Source: Kryptolebias marmoratus
Lineage: Eukaryota; Chordata; Actinopteri; Cyprinodontiformes; Rivulidae
Length of the DNA stretch: 64,000 bases
NCBI RefSeq assembly: GCF_001649575.2
Contig: NC_051439.1
Span: forward strand, 9,898,826-9,962,825
Direction of reading: 5' to 3'
Numbering within the stretch: position 1 is the stretch's first letter; the number at the start of each line of letters is the position of its first letter. The translations under genes and the position numbers were made by a program. Shown here piece by piece: positions 10,529-23,867 of the stretch. The notes beneath the pieces were generated by a model. The model did no database searches and was not told the origin of the DNA. It saw only the letters and a program-made list of their open reading frames with translations.

Positions 10529-12055
10529 TTATACAGCGTCATCCTCAGATTCAACACTTCTTGAAAGTTTTGTGGTTAACGAGGGGTTGTTAAGGGTCAG
10601 GTTTCCTTTGTGAGTCCACTGCCAGAACAGTTCTTTGACTTTTGTCTGAAAGCTTTTTCCTACAATGACGTAGAGAATGGGGTTGAGAACGCTGTTGAAG
10701 TAGGCCAAGTAGGTGAAGATTTGCTGGCAAATGTACAGGATTTTGTGCGAGTTACATACAGTCAGAATTCCAGCATCACGGAGCAAATACAGGGTCTTAA
10801 TCAGGTGGTATGGAACCCAACAGATCAGGAACGCCAGCAGGACTGCCAGAGCTAAAGTGGTTGCCTTGTGGTTTGTTTTGTCAATATTTTCTCTTTTCAT
10901 TGTCAAGCCACTCAAAATTTGGATAATTTTGACAGTGCAGAAAATAATAATGGAAATAGGAATGATGAACCCAAACACGAGGATCCACGCATCACTTGTG
11001 AGATTTATAGTGGTGTTTGGATAATTAACAAAACAACTGGTCCTATCATTATGAGGAGGAGTCAGTTCTCTGTAAATAAGAGCTGGAAGACTAAAGAGGA
11101 AGCCCAGAATCCAAACCAGCAAACAACCCAGTTTGGCAAAAACTGGCCTACGTATTCTTTCATAGGACATTGGGTGTGCCAGAGCCAAATAACGATCTAT
11201 GCTAACCAGAACCAGGAAGTAGATGCTGCAGTAGGCATTCATTAAAATGCTTGCACTGACAATTTTGCACATGGCTTGACCAAAAGTCCAGTTGTAACGG
11301 TTGGCCACATAGACCGACCAAAAGGGCAAAAAGGAAACCAGAAGAAGGTCAGCAGCAGCCAAGTTGCTCAGGTAGATCTCAGGTGTGGTGCAGGCCTTCT
11401 TGTGGAGGCAGAAAACCATCAGGACGAAGACATTGAGGACAATTCCCAGCACAGAGATAAGCAGGATGTAGACTGGAACGAAAGTGAAGGTCCAGTCATT
11501 TTGAGCAAGAAAACAGCTGCTGATTTTTGTTTGGTTCTGGTCTCCAACCCAAAAGGTGGTGCTGGCAGTGGGGCTGCAAAATACAGGATGCCAAATTAGA
11601 CATTATTCAAACAACATACATCTAACGTTACGTAGAACGCTTCAATATTCACTGTGAAATATTGACTATAGTAAATGATGAATTGAAAAAAAAAAATTCC
11701 AACAAAAAAACAAAAAACAAGACTTCTTGTTTTGATATTTTAGAGCACATTGTGGTTCATTTCCTGTGCATTAAGATTCAGGAAAAACACGCACACACAT
11801 ATATAAAATCAGCACTGACTTTAAATCTGAAGTGAATTTTCTTACTGCATGCTCAACAACCTTATCTAACAATAGGCATGTTGAAACAGCCTACAGTCAA
11901 AACTTTGACATGTTAAAACAAATCAGGAATAGAAAAAAATGAATTTAAAATGAGCTCTTCAACTGTATACTCTGAATACTTGTTGATAAAGAATAAAGTT
12001 AAAACACAGCCACATTCCTTAACTTTTATACATACCTTGTGGCTGAAAGAGCCAT
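10529..12055 (-). CDS. Bradykinin receptor B1-like GPCR, copy C
   Basis: Exon 1 is 12036-12055 (MALSAT plus AG, donor GTATG) and exon 2 is 10529-11573 (acceptor TTTGCAG). The spliced protein is 354 residues. The N-terminus carries an NQT sequon and a Cys before the NDWTFTF block that opens helix 1. Helix 2 has EIYLSNLAAAD and PFW; helix 3 has the disulphide Cys and DRYLALAHP. ECL2 has NDRTSCF with a sequon, and helices 6 and 7 have CWVPYHL and NPILY. The C-tail is basic near the membrane and ends in Ser- and Glu/Asp-rich sequence with no obvious palmitoylation Cys. All core motifs are intact, so it is probably a working peptide receptor. It pairs with A as a block duplicate. The ligand is inferred from family only. 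Confidence 0.85.
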
Positions 12056-12059
12056 TTCT

Positions 12060-15000
12060 CCAGGAGCACAAAAAGAAACACTTCCAGTATCTGCTGCTCC
12101 TTTTCTCTGTTTAACTGTGACTGACTTTTTAACGGAAAGGTTAACAGAATCCAAACTGACTTAAGTACCCACCTCTTTCTTTGGCCTGCCCCTCCTCCTT
12201 TTTTCCCTCCCTTATTAAGTAACATTGTGTGGCTGTTGCATGCAGCAGAGAGTTGGAGTTTTAAAAATCCAGCTTTTTCTCTGTGTTTGGGCCTGTCATA
12301 AACATGCAATCACAGATTTTAGTTACTAAAAAAATCAATTGAAAAAAATCTGTTAATGATACAAATATAATCAAATGTTAAAATGGAATATGGTCAGCAT
12401 TATTTTTTTTTTTTGCTCTGTGTTTAGATCGCAGGGACAGACAGTTTAAATCTCACTTATAGTGCTTCTTGTCATATATTTGCATATAAGAGCACAGTTT
12501 TTCACCATTTATGTGATATCAAGTGTCTACCCTAATATAATTTGACACAGGACAACACTGAAAAGCTTGTGACTAAGTTGCAACATTTTAATCTGCACAA
12601 CATTTGCATGATATGTGCAAAAATTTGGCCCAAATGTTGTGCTGCATGTACCAATTCAGTGTGACTCCAAGTCTACCACTAGGTCCCAACAGTCTCAACA
12701 GAGTGAAATACAGACTTTACGGTCTTAGAGAAGAAGTATTCTGCCTCTTTGCTCAACATTTCTTTTATATCAGATTCATAAATTTACCAAGGTAGGTAAT
12801 CCTGTCTCCCTTAGTGCTGGGCTTTCTCTTGTTTTTCTGGGACTGAACAGTCAGAAGTCTTTGGCCATACTAGGCAAAAGTCTCCTCTACAAACAAACAA
12901 ACAAACAAAAAAAACGAAGTGGTTGATAGATTCCTTAACTAGATAACTCTTGTCGGATTTTATAATATGTGAATTATAATAATTATTATAATGATTTTAT
13001 AATATGTGAATGTTCTTATACAGTGCACTGAGATGACTTGTTGTAAACTGGCACTATATATGTAAATAAACTGAATTGAAAGAAGGCCTCAGCAGACGAG
13101 CAGCGTCATCGCTGGACTCCTGAAACTTAAAGACAGAAAGCCGTGAGGAGAGATGTTTGCTTTTAATGTTGAACAAAAAAAACCCAAAGGTAAAACCAAG
13201 TGGCAGAAAATGTCTGCCTTATAACAGTGAAATATTTTTACATATTTTTAAGTGTTTTGCATGTATTTCCTATTTTAAAGCAACCCAAAAATGGAAAAAG
13301 GCCCATTTATATAATTTTCTAATCCTTTAATTTACCAATTTACTGTGGGGGTCAAACTGAGTCTTCATAGAGTTCTGAACACTCATTTAAAAGAAAATAT
13401 AGATTTTCATACATTTTAATATTTTTCTCATTTAACATTCCTTCACAGTGACTCAAGAAAATCACAACCAGTTAACAGAAACATAAAAGGACATGGCAAA
13501 CACAATTTGTGTGACAACTAAAAATAGATACAAATACCCTTACTTCAGAACTTACTGCAAAAAGAAGCTTAGTTTTCAAAAGTCTACATAACAAAACAGC
13601 TCACTGCTACTCAGCATCCATGCATCAAATAAAATGTCTCTCTTGTGCTAATTAACAACACATGCAGTGTATAAACCTCTGATGCTGAAATACATCTTTG
13701 ATTAATGGGAGAAATTACATTTTCCCTCAGACCCTCACCTCCTAACACCAAGCTGGACAAATGTAAGGCTTATTTTCTAGATTTATTAATAATATTAATG
13801 GGTTTTTTTCAACTTCTAAGGAGCCCTCTGCAGAATCTGCCCAGAAAAATTCTGAAGAGTGTGAAAAAAAATCAGTTTGAGATCCTTGCTTTTTTTCCTG
13901 TTGTATTTTAGAAACTGTAATTATCTTTAGCAGCGTAGTGCTGGTCAGTATTTTAATTTGCCTAATTCACCCTGTGCTTAAGATGGTAGTGGAAACCCAA
14001 CAAATCAGAGCTGAAAGAAACATTAGTGGGTCTTGGGTACAAAAATTTTAGAATAAAAAGGTTTTGGGTCACAAAGTCATGTTGCAGCTATATGGGATCC
14101 TAAAAGTAAAAAAGGGAAACACGAATTAAAATCTCCAGAAAGAATGGTTAATCTAAGCAACAAATAAAGACTGATATGATCCTGTGAGTGATTGTATTAA
14201 AAATCAGTCTATATTAATTATTAATAATCACTAAATGTTTTATTTCCCAAAACTACAAACCATTACAGATGGTTGGCACTTTCCGGATCTGTAGACTTAT
14301 AGTACATGAATTTGTCTTGCTCATGCATTAAAAAAAACAAAAAAACAGAACAGAAATATGCATTAGCTAATCAAGTATTATCAGTTTTTAATATTGGTCT
14401 AAAAAACTGCAGCCAAATAAAATTTAAACAGATTCTTTTCACTCACATAACTGCTCATTTATTATTTTCTGATCATTTAAATTCTTTTAGGTCAGGCCTA
14501 ATGAGGTTTACATGTTTAATATGTAGCTAAGTTACAAGTCAGGGATGGTGCAATGCTGCTTTAATTGTTAATAATGTTATACTTGGTTAAGCAACAAAGT
14601 CCTGACTAGTTTTCCTCGTCAATATCTTCTTCAGGCAGATGGGGGAGCCAAACTCTGCATCTCTCACTCATAGTTACTGAAAGTACTGGCTGTGAATGTA
14701 GGGTTCTAAAGGCTGAAAATGTGGGACTCCAATCTTTTTTTTAGCTTCAATTCAAGGGGAACTCAGCAAGGATCATTCACAACAAACTGATGGAGACTTT
14801 GGCTGCAGACCAAGAACCACATGTCTAAGGTGCTGCTGTTCTTCTGCAGCTCCACAAAAACAGAGCCTTGTTCCATTATTGCCCTCCCCTTTTTAAAAGA
14901 ACCTGTTTCGTTTCTTTTTTGTTTGTTTGTTTTGGCCAGGGTAACTATCAGTCACCCTGCTAAACCTTAGTCTCAGAGTGCAGAATATTTTATTTGTATC

Positions 15001-17025
15001 TGTGAAAAGGAGAGTTAATTACTTCTTAAGATGGACATGAAGTAATTCACTAAAACAGGTCTTGGTCATCTTAGCTGAACTACAGACTAAATAGCAGATA
15101 AATATTTAAGAGATAGTCTCTGAAATGTATTATCACTTGATTACATACTGTTACAGGAGATAGTACAAGTAGAAACTGGTCACGTTTTTCTTCAAAATGC
15201 ATGAAAAACTAAAGTACCAATTTTTGCATGCACATGACAAACACAAGTCAACCTTTTTTTATTTTGTTGATTGCATAAAGTTTATTATCAAATCTTAGCT
15301 TGTGTTCTCTAGTATCATAACCTGAAATAAATGTAAATGTAAGGTGTGACTGGCATCTAATGATGAAGATAAAAATGTCCACTACATTACAAAGAATAGA
15401 ATCTCACAACCATCCATGTTGACACACGGAGTCTTTAAGGCTTGGTAACATCAACCTGCATGTTTTTATATTGTGGAAGAAAACTAGATCAGGAAGAAAA
15501 GAAGTAAAAACTCCAATACTGCCCCACCTAACCTGCTATTAACACATGACCTCAACGGCAGGACAGGATATTGTGCACTTTGTTGACCTGCCAAAGAACA
15601 GTGACTTCACTCGTTTGACAGATGATATTCAGTATGAGCCTGAATGATTCATCAGTAACTTGTAAATGACCTGAAACAAGTTCATCTAGAATAGTTGCCA
15701 TAAAATGATTTTACAGCCACACTTGCAGTATTATAGGCAGTGTATGAAGAGCTGAAGAGTGTTTGGTTCCCCATCTGTCTAAATTGGGAGACTGTGTTAC
15801 TTAATTATCACCTGCCGCAAAAAATGCAAAGGCGGATGATGTTTTGCCTATGTGCACGTGTGTTGGTGTGCCAGTCCGTTACCAAAATATCTCACGAACC
15901 ACTGGATGCACTTTATTGAAGCTTTCAGACTTTCATTTACAACCGATTACCTTTTGCAGTCCATCCAATTTCAAATGGCTCTGCAACTAATCTACCTTAT
16001 TTAACACAAAAATGGCTATATCTCAGTCAATTTAACAGACACAGAGCTGTGACGGAGCAGCCCTGTCACTCCAGCAGACTTTAATCAGCACAGTTCTGTC
16101 ACACCAGACTTTCTTCCTTGAAGTGCATGTGCACAGATACACAAAGAGTACTTTACAATCAGAACACACAAACACACTCCACCACGTCCACATGGAACCA
16201 CGTCACACTTCAATCCTCTCCCCTTTGGTAATTTGTTCCTTGAAAGTAAAGTTCTCTACAATGTATTTTGCTCACTGGATTAGGAGAACAACCAAGGGCA
16301 CACTCTTGGGGGTTCAGTTCAGGGAAGCATACATTTTTGTTTAATAGGATATTTTTTATGATCATGTGACTTTGTGTTAATTGATTTTGTGTTTTATAAT
16401 TATTATTATAATTATTAGTTGATTTATATGGTTTTGGAAGAAAGAGGATGAACAAAATTGTTGAAATTATGTTTATTTAAATTATATTTAAATCAAATGT
16501 GCTCAAAAGAGATGTAAAGTGATGAAACGTTATGCTTGGTGGGAGGAGCTAAAGATTTAACAGGTGCTGCCCAGCACTGATGAGTCAGCCAGTGGGTACG
16601 ACGGTTACAGAGAAGAAGAGTTTTTTTTTTTTTGTTTGTTTGTTTTCTCTTCCTCTTTCTTTTTCTCCCTTGTAAGGAGTACATGTGTTTTTCCCATTTT
16701 TGGATGAAAGGAAAATAAATATTCTCATGAGATGAATATGAATTTTTAATTGCCAGAGGATTTTTCATTCAAATTCGCAAAAACCCCATGACAGTAGCTA
16801 ACTCCATGATATCTCATCATGAGAATGGGTGATGGGTAACATGCATTCCTTCATGGAATTCTAGGTTTTTAATTAGATCTAAATTTAACTCTTTAAATGG
16901 AGGATGGACCATGAAGTGATGTTTTTATTTGTTAAATAGTTATTTAGACAAAATAATGGGAGGACAGCGCTAGACTGGAAAAAAAAAAAAAAAAATCAGA
17001 AACAAAAAAAAAACCTGATTTGAAT
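12060..17025. other. Intergenic with remnants of a duplicated block
   Basis: No gene is seen. Positions 13010-13080 resemble the tail of a widespread fish repeat ('gagatgacttgttgtaaactggcactatatat'). Positions 14520-14680 and 15060-15400 are diverged relatives of 4480-4640 and of the 304-bp tract, matching the layout between A and B. An A-run with (CAAA)n lies near 12890-12910. Confidence 0.5.
15780..16060. repeat. Interspersed repeat, family shared with 45370
   Basis: It shares the blocks 'aaaatatctcacgaaccactgga', 'gaaactttcag'-like and 'gattaccttttgcagtc' with 45440-45780. It is a common fish repeat, probably a non-autonomous DNA element, but its class cannot be shown from this copy. Confidence 0.45.
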
Positions 17026-17029
17026 CAAT

Positions 17030-17162
17030 GGCTGATTAACAGGCTTCTGCAGAACAAGAAGAGGTATTTTAACCACTGAATGGGGTGTGTTGGAGCAGAG
17101 AAACAAGTAACACATGCAGGATAGTGACCCTCGAGGACCAGGATTGGAGACCCCTGCTGTAG
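17030..17162. mobile_element. Partial MITE (one arm) cutting the 17-kb pseudogene
   Basis: Positions 17088-17162 ('gtgttggagcagagaaac ... acatgcaggatagtgaccctcgaggaccaggattgg') match one arm of the inverted-repeat element at 27426-27592. The receptor pseudogene homology starts directly after it, at about 17163, so the element or an associated deletion removed the 3' half of the receptor. Confidence 0.6.
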
Positions 17163-18093
17163 ATCAACGTGGGAACACTCAGGAGCAAGCCAAGAGTCCA
17201 CACCAGTAAACATCCAAGTTTGACAAAAAGTGGCTCACATATTCTCTTAACCCTCAAAAGAGAGAAAGCGAAAGTAAGGTAGAGAACCTGTAACTTTGGG
17301 TCACTTTGAACAGAAGGCCATGAGAGGTTTAAGGGATTGTGGGTGCACCAGAGCCAAATAAGGATCTACACAAACCAGTACCATGAAGTAGATGCTGCAG
17401 TCTGTGTTCACCCTAATGCTCTCATAATAAACAGTGCACATGAGACAACCAAAAGTACAACTGAACCTTCTGGAAGAATTGCCTGCCCATATGGGCAAAG
17501 AATGCATCAGAGCAAGGTCAGCAGCAGCCAAGTTGCTTGAGTAGATCTCCGGCACAGTCCAGGGCTTCTTGTGGAAGCAGGGAAAAGTAAATTACATTCA
17601 ATGTTTACAAGGAGACAGTTACTAGAAATGTTGTTGTAGTTTCCAAGTACGGATGTGATGTTCCCAGGACAACTTCAAAGGAAAAAAAAAAAACATTTTT
17701 TTTTTTAGCAATGACAACAATCAGGATGAAGCATGTTAAGACAAATAGTCTCAAAACTAGCATGTGGTTGAAAGAAAAATAAAAAAAAGACTTGCTTAGC
17801 CAGTTTGTTGAAGCCATGTTTCAAAAGGCATTTTATGAGCTTTTAACCCGCCTGAAGACCTCCAAAAGAAAAAGAGACAATGAGAGGTAGAGAAGCCTTT
17901 GTAACTTCAGGAGGGCTAAAACTTTACCAAATCTGCATGTTTTCACTCACAGGCAGCTTGTAAAAGTTGTTCAGGGTTTTCGATTCCTTCCACAGTTTAT
18001 TTGTCGGTGCCAATGTCTAGACTTTAACTACAGAGTGTAGATAAAAAACAGATAGAGCTAACCCTGGAAACACCTTATATGTAAAATGGCCAT
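17163..18093 (-). pseudogene. B1-like receptor pseudogene related to copy B
   Basis: Exon 1 survives at 18074-18093 (ATG-Ala-Ile-Leu-His-Ile plus AG, then GTGTT). The large exon keeps helix 2 (PEIYSSNLAAADLALM), helix 3 and part of helix 4 (KLGCLLVWTLG), and is most like copy B. Defects seen: DRY is DPY; an insertion of about 80 bp lies at 17255-17335 between helices 3 and 4; the helix-1 region is frame-disrupted around 17575-17700; and everything after helix 4 is missing, replaced by a MITE arm at 17162. The insert resembles 17855-17930, so one small repeat may have entered twice. Together with copy C it mirrors the A+B pair. Confidence 0.8.
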
Positions 18094-18199
18094 TCCTATA
18101 AATGGGAAAAAGAAAGTTAAAACGCAGCTACACACTTTCTCATTTTTCTCTGTTCTGCAGTCCTCCTCCACTAAAGGCAGAAAAACTCAATGTGAAAAA

Positions 18200-19900
18200 A
18201 CCTTGTCAGTATTCTGAGGAAATACCATTGATGTCAGAAGCCAACAGCCATCAGTAGAACAGAAACCACTCCTCTTTCCTGCCTTTCTAACTTAAGATTA
18301 ATAAATGCAAACTGTCATAAAACAACTACTCCCAGGCAGGGTGTGACGAAAACAGCAAGGGAAGCTGACCTTTTATTCCCGTATGTGACCCATGTGCTTC
18401 AGTACATTAAAAGCTTATATTCTTTTCAGTATTTTGCTTGTATTATTGTAATGCCTGAAATCTCTATATATTATTATAAATTATATCAAGTCCAGCTGTT
18501 CAAAGTGAGTAAACCACAGAATTATGTGTGCGGTCAGATGTCACAGACTAAAGTATTCTGAAGGAAAACAAACCCTCAACATCCTGCAGGAGCAGACCTA
18601 CACATGGTCCCACACATAAAAGTCACCACTGACATGACAAAGAGGAAGATGTTGGAACCATTCAACATTTACAGAAGATCTTTCCTTTACACTCATTAAA
18701 ATTATGGTTTGGGCAATAATTTGCTATTAATGTAAGTGACCTGCTTTACTCATAAGTGCTACCCCAACTCCTAGTTTAGCTAATTGTTTTGAGCCAGGTC
18801 TACAAAAAAACAAGACATTTAGCTTTATTTGAACCTTGCAGTTGTTGGTTTACAGCTTTAATTTGGAAATGATGAGTCATCTTCATTCACTCATATATCA
18901 AAATTGATAACCATTGCAGTCGGTGTCTGGATATTTTTGTTTTTTTGTCTCAGTGAACACAAATTGCTTAGAGTGTAAAGATAAGCTGTTGGTTTTTTAA
19001 TGAATCCCACACTTTATAGCATACATCCGGTCATTTCACATTCATCGACTAAAAATACACAAAAGACCCTCAAAAATAATTTATTTTTAATTATTGACAA
19101 AAAAGAGTGAACATTTTTTTAAAGAATATGATATAGGTAATTTAACAGAGGATAACACGGGATTCTGTGTTTTTGAGATACATTATGCAAATGTTTCACA
19201 AATTAAAGTGTAAGAAGCAAAAAAAAAACAAAAAAACCCCACTTTGCTCTTAACGTGCAAGAAGTGTGTGTACATTAAAAATGTCTTTTAGGAGTTTTTT
19301 TTTTTTCATACACTGCTTCATGTATATCAGTTTGACTCCATTACCTTTATGACAGAAAACTCATGTGGTTTATAGGAGTATCATGAAACTATTCAGAAAG
19401 AGGCTTAAACCAAATTTATATATAACAAATTTAATATATCAAGTACAGAAAACAGTTAAAAAATGGCATGAAAACTGCTGAATATCAGTGTGTCAAGTAA
19501 AGCTCAAAATTGCAAACAAACTCCAGCTTGTTAAAGGGATAACATAGTGATGTCTGAAGTCATGCTCTGTCAAATAGTTATCAATAGTTAATACCTTATC
19601 TGCTGTGACATCAGCCATAGAACCTGGAGAATGAAGAATGAGGCAAAAGTCATTGTCCATGCTAGGCTATTGGGGAGCCAAACATAAACCCATTTTTTTA
19701 GCAACGTTTTGGACCAACTAGATGTGTCGATCATACTCGCAGCCTCAGTCTAGCAGCAGATAACGGCTTATGCTCAGGACACATACATTTCTGTAGTAAC
19801 AAAAATGTTGTTCAGTGGAGAAATTAGAGACGAACTAAACAAATGGTATAATGCAAAAGTATAGTTAAAAAGGGTCCCTGATTTGGCTAATCATTAGTCT
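18200..19900. other. Intergenic, 3' flank of receptor D unit
   Basis: No gene is seen. Positions 19300-19390 ('cactgcttcatgtatatcagtttgactccattacc') are related to 24560-24640 and 35835-35910, the 3' flanks of copies E and G, and so mark the same duplication unit. Confidence 0.5.
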
Positions 19901-19904
19901 GGAA

Positions 19905-20285
19905 TGTCAGGGTTTTGTAATTGAGGAAAGCAGACTGATAAGGAGAGCTCGAGAGGAAACTTAGAAGATTTATTAAACAAAAAAACAAAACACTGACATT
20001 GCAGCAGAACCCTAACAATGAGGAGATAACATGGAGGATAACCAAGACCGTGCATAGGAGCAACAATGACTGATCAGGGAGGAATGCAGGGCTGGGGCTA
20101 ATAAGAAAAGACAGCTGGACTGAATGAGACAGAGCATGTGAGAATGGGTGTGACAAGCTAGAGGAGAAACTGACAATTAGTGAAAATTAGTGAGAGTGGC
20201 AGGAGAACTCAGCGAGGAAACTAAACACAAGGAAAACGAAGAACACAAAAGACTACCAGACAGTTACCAAATTACAGATCCTAAT
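19905..20285. repeat. Interspersed repeat of uncertain class
   Basis: This is a purine-rich 'gatttattaaac ... aaacactgacattgcagcagaac ... ggagataacatggag' stretch of a type common in fish genomes. No coding capacity is seen, and the class is not assigned. Confidence 0.4.
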
Positions 20286-20726
20286 ATGGAAGAAGACTTC
20301 TGGCCTTCTCTTCATGTGCCAAGGTATTAAATTCTTAACTATTCATAACTATTTCAGAGAATAGTTTATGACAAATACCTTAAAACAAAATCCTGCTGTT
20401 AAACAGACACTGAGTAAAGTAATTTTCTTTCTTTTTTTTGTCTTGATCTCTGGATCACACCATCAGCAGCACATTCAAACACTGACACTGATCTTTCAAT
20501 TTGGAACTTCTCATTAAATACCCAATCTCTTTGTGCTTGACTTTACACTTCAAAGAGAGGTAAAACAAACAACAACAATCATTCATTTACATTGCACAAA
20601 TATACAAAAATGTAGACAAATCATCTTATTTGTTTCAAATATCAGACTTTATGATTAAAAAAAATCCATGTTTAGTTATATCAAAACAGCCAAATCATAC
20701 TTTTAGTTGAGAAAATCATAAGACAC

Positions 20727-22474
20727 TTAATGTTTGATTGAAAGGTCAAAAGTTTTGAAAGTACTTCTTCTGGTGCTTGTGAAGCTTTTGCTGATGGTCA
20801 GGGTTCTTTCGTGGTTCCACTGCTTGAAGAGGTCCTTAACTTTTGTCTGAAAGCTTTTTCCTACAATGACATAGAGAATGGGGTTGAGAACGCTGTTGAA
20901 GTAGGCCAAGTAGGTGAAGATTTGCTGGCAAAAATACAGGATTTTATTCAAGTTACATCCAGTCAGAATTCCAGCATCACGGAGCACATGCAGAATCCTA
21001 ATCAGGTGGTATGGAACCCAACAGATCAGGAATGCCAGCAGGACTGCTAGCATCAAACTGTTTGCCTTGTGGTCTCTTTTCTTTCTATTCTCTCCTTCAT
21101 TTATTCTGCTTTGCAGCATTTTGATAATTTCTACTGTGCAGAAAGTAATAATAAAAATAGGAATAATGAACCCAAACACAGAGATCAATGTATCGCTCGT
21201 TAGCTGTAAAGTAGTGTTTGGGTAATTAAGAAAACAACTAGTTCTATTATTATAGGGAGGAGTCAGTTCTCTGTAGATAAAGCCTGGAAGACTAAAGAGG
21301 AAGCCCAGAATCCAAACCAGCAAACAACCCACTTTGGCCACAGATGGCCTGCGTATTCTCTCATTGGACATTGGGTGCACCAGAGCCAAATAACGATCTA
21401 TGCTAATCAGAACCAGGAAGTAGATGCTGCAGTAGACATTCATTAAAATGCTTGCACTGACAATTTTGCACATGGCTTGACCAAAAATCCAGTTGTAACG
21501 GTTGGCCACATAGGCAGCCCAAAAGGGCAAAAAGGAAACCAGAAGAAGGTCAGCAGCAGCCAAGTTGCTCAGGTAGATCTCAGCTGTGTTGCAGGACTTC
21601 TTGTGGAGGCAGAAAACCATCAGGACGAAGACATTGAGGACAATTCCCAGCACAGAGATAAGCAGGATGTAGACTGGAACGAAAGTGAAGGTCCAGTCAT
21701 TTTGAGCAAGAAAACATCTGATATCATTTGTTGTGTTTTGATCTCCAGGCTCAAAAGTTTTGACAGGAGTGCTGCGGAAAAACACAGGACAGACAACAGA
21801 AAAGATCATTTAAACAATGCAAAGCTAACAATGATTGGAATACTTCACATAAAATACTGAAATATCTGTACATGTTTTTCTCTCTAATCTCAACAACAAT
21901 GAATAAAAACCAAACCTAGTGCAAATGTTGTTAGCACATTCAGTGGCTTAATTGATGTTGTTTTACTATTTAGTATAAAAGTGCATTTTATTTGAGTTTC
22001 TGCACATCCTCAAAAATATTTTCAGCTCCTTTAGGGCTGAAGGTGTATTAATTCAAATGCATCAGCAGACATAAACTGGTCTAGTTAAACTGGCCCTCCG
22101 TTTTCAAAATCAGAATTAGTTTTAAACTGAAAACATTTTCCAATGTTTCAATGTTGAGATTACAGCACGTCTTTAAATAACAGTATCATGTTGAGACCAG
22201 TAGAGCCTGCAGTCAATAAGATGACATGTTTAAAAAAAAACTGGGTTTAAAACTTGCTTACTAGCTTTGTGCTTAAAAAACAACTTATGTTGTTCTTGTG
22301 TTTCTTTTTTATATCACACATCACACTGTCAGAACATTACTTTACTCACTTTGCAATGTGATAAAATGTCCAAAGTTGTAGATTACTATTGGTTTGTCCT
22401 AAATCATGAAAAATAAATGTAAAACATTGTCAAAACAAATTCATTATAACATACCTTGTGGTTGAAAGAGCCAT
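20727..22474 (-). CDS. Bradykinin receptor B1-like GPCR, copy D
   Basis: Exon 1 is 22455-22474 (MALSTT plus AG, donor GTATG) and exon 2 is 20727-21771 (acceptor CCGCAG). The spliced protein is 354 residues. In spliced numbering: sequons at N19, N182 and N192; helix-3/ECL2 Cys pair C108-C186; DRY 132-134; CWVP 257-260; NPILY 303-307; a basic third intracellular loop (ENRKKRD, 234-240); and a Ser/Thr-rich tail suited to phosphorylation. An open frame starting at 21809 reads through the acceptor, but its first residues are intronic. Exon 2 and the 5' intron share near-identical tracts with E (offset 4609 bp) and F. All motifs are intact. It is probably a functional kinin-type receptor; the ligand is inferred. 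Confidence 0.86.
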
Positions 22475-22559
22475 TTCTCCAGATTAAAAAGAAAAGCAGC
22501 GCTACTCAAGCTGTTCCCGTTTGTCTGTCTGACTGACTTTTTAAGGAATAAGTCAACTC

Positions 22560-23865
22560 ATACCAAACAGTTGATTTTAAAACATGACAAGACTTGCTTG
22601 TTTCCCCACCCACCATTCTGCCTCTGCCTCTCACCATTCCCTTTTGTCAGTAACATTTTGTGACTGGATGTTAAAGAAAAAGTGACTCTTCCTAATATCT
22701 CTGTTTCCTTTTTTAGCTCTTTGTATTTCTTTTCACATTGTGCTGTTATATGCTGGACTGTCTCGGGGCATCTTTGCACAGCCTGCAGGTTGGGTCTTGT
22801 GTGGCGTGGTAGACCCCAGCTTCTGTTGCTCTTGTTCTGCCATGGTTAGTGCCTCAACTGCAAGGTTGGTTCAGGGGTATTGTTGCATAACTTTGAGGTT
22901 CAGGTTTCAAAGCCCTGTTCAGTTAACTTCCGAGGAACCTTGGTGGTGTAATGAGCGAGAGACATAAAACTGATGTCATGCTGGCTCAGACATCACCTGA
23001 AAAATATTATCTGCGTGAAATGTTGGGGGACCAGGACATTCTCATGAGAAACTGGCTGTGGATATTTATTGTTTTTTGAATTATTCCTTTATGACATTAA
23101 ATCAGGTTTACAGATGAATTAAATAAAGAAAATTCACACCAGAAAAAAATGGAAAATGTAACTGACCCATGGTGAAAGGCAGGGTGTGTCGTTATCACTT
23201 AACAATTACTGCTGAATTTCATGTGAAAAGTGCTTCCTAAGGCGTAACCAGACTGAAGAAAGCAGTTACAGTTGCCTTTCCTTTAGCCAACATGACATAG
23301 AAGGATGAACAGATTAGAACAGTATTGTACAAATTTGGCATCTAACACCACACAACTATTGCAGTTTATGCCATAATTACAGTGAAGTACAGAAGTTATG
23401 AAAGCTCAAAGGTGTTAATTTGCTTGCAGAAAATATAGGAACTATACTTGCTTGACTTTTGTCAACCAATGCATTAAAGTTATTTGGAAAACATTTCCCC
23501 TGTAGAAGTTTCCTTGGAAACACTTTAATGTGTTCACAAAGTAAAACAACAATGCCATGACTGAGTCAATATCCATTAGTTGACTGTCAATATTAAAATG
23601 TGGAGTACATGAAAATGGACTTGTAAGTAAAATCAATAGTCCAATGAACATTTTTGCTCTTCACTCACAAAATAATTACAGCACAAACTTGGGACCCAAC
23701 TGTCTTTAGCTAAAGAATGCAAATACTGCAATTCAGCCAAATAAATAAGGGAAAAATTATTACCACAACCATTTTATAAATAATTTTTATTTACTTATAA
23801 TAGCAAGTTTTATCTCTTGTAGCAAATATGGCAAAAATAAATAAATGAATAAAATGCTGAGAAAT
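22560..23865. other. Intergenic, no gene recognised
   Basis: This is AT-rich upstream sequence of receptor D. A G+C-richer patch at 22740-22980 has open frames but no recognised family. The remainder shows nothing. Confidence 0.4.
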
Positions 23866-23867
23866 TA

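Noticed and set aside
11276..11599. Plus-strand open frame of 107 codons, with similar ones at 2234, 21477, 26086 and 38056
   Set aside because: They lie antisense to the conserved helix 1-3 coding region of the receptors and repeat only because the receptors repeat.
21772..21809. In-frame Met upstream of receptor D (same at 26418 for E and 38394 for F)
   Set aside because: These residues lie before the splice acceptor and are intronic. The micro-exon start is conserved across copies, whereas this Met is not.
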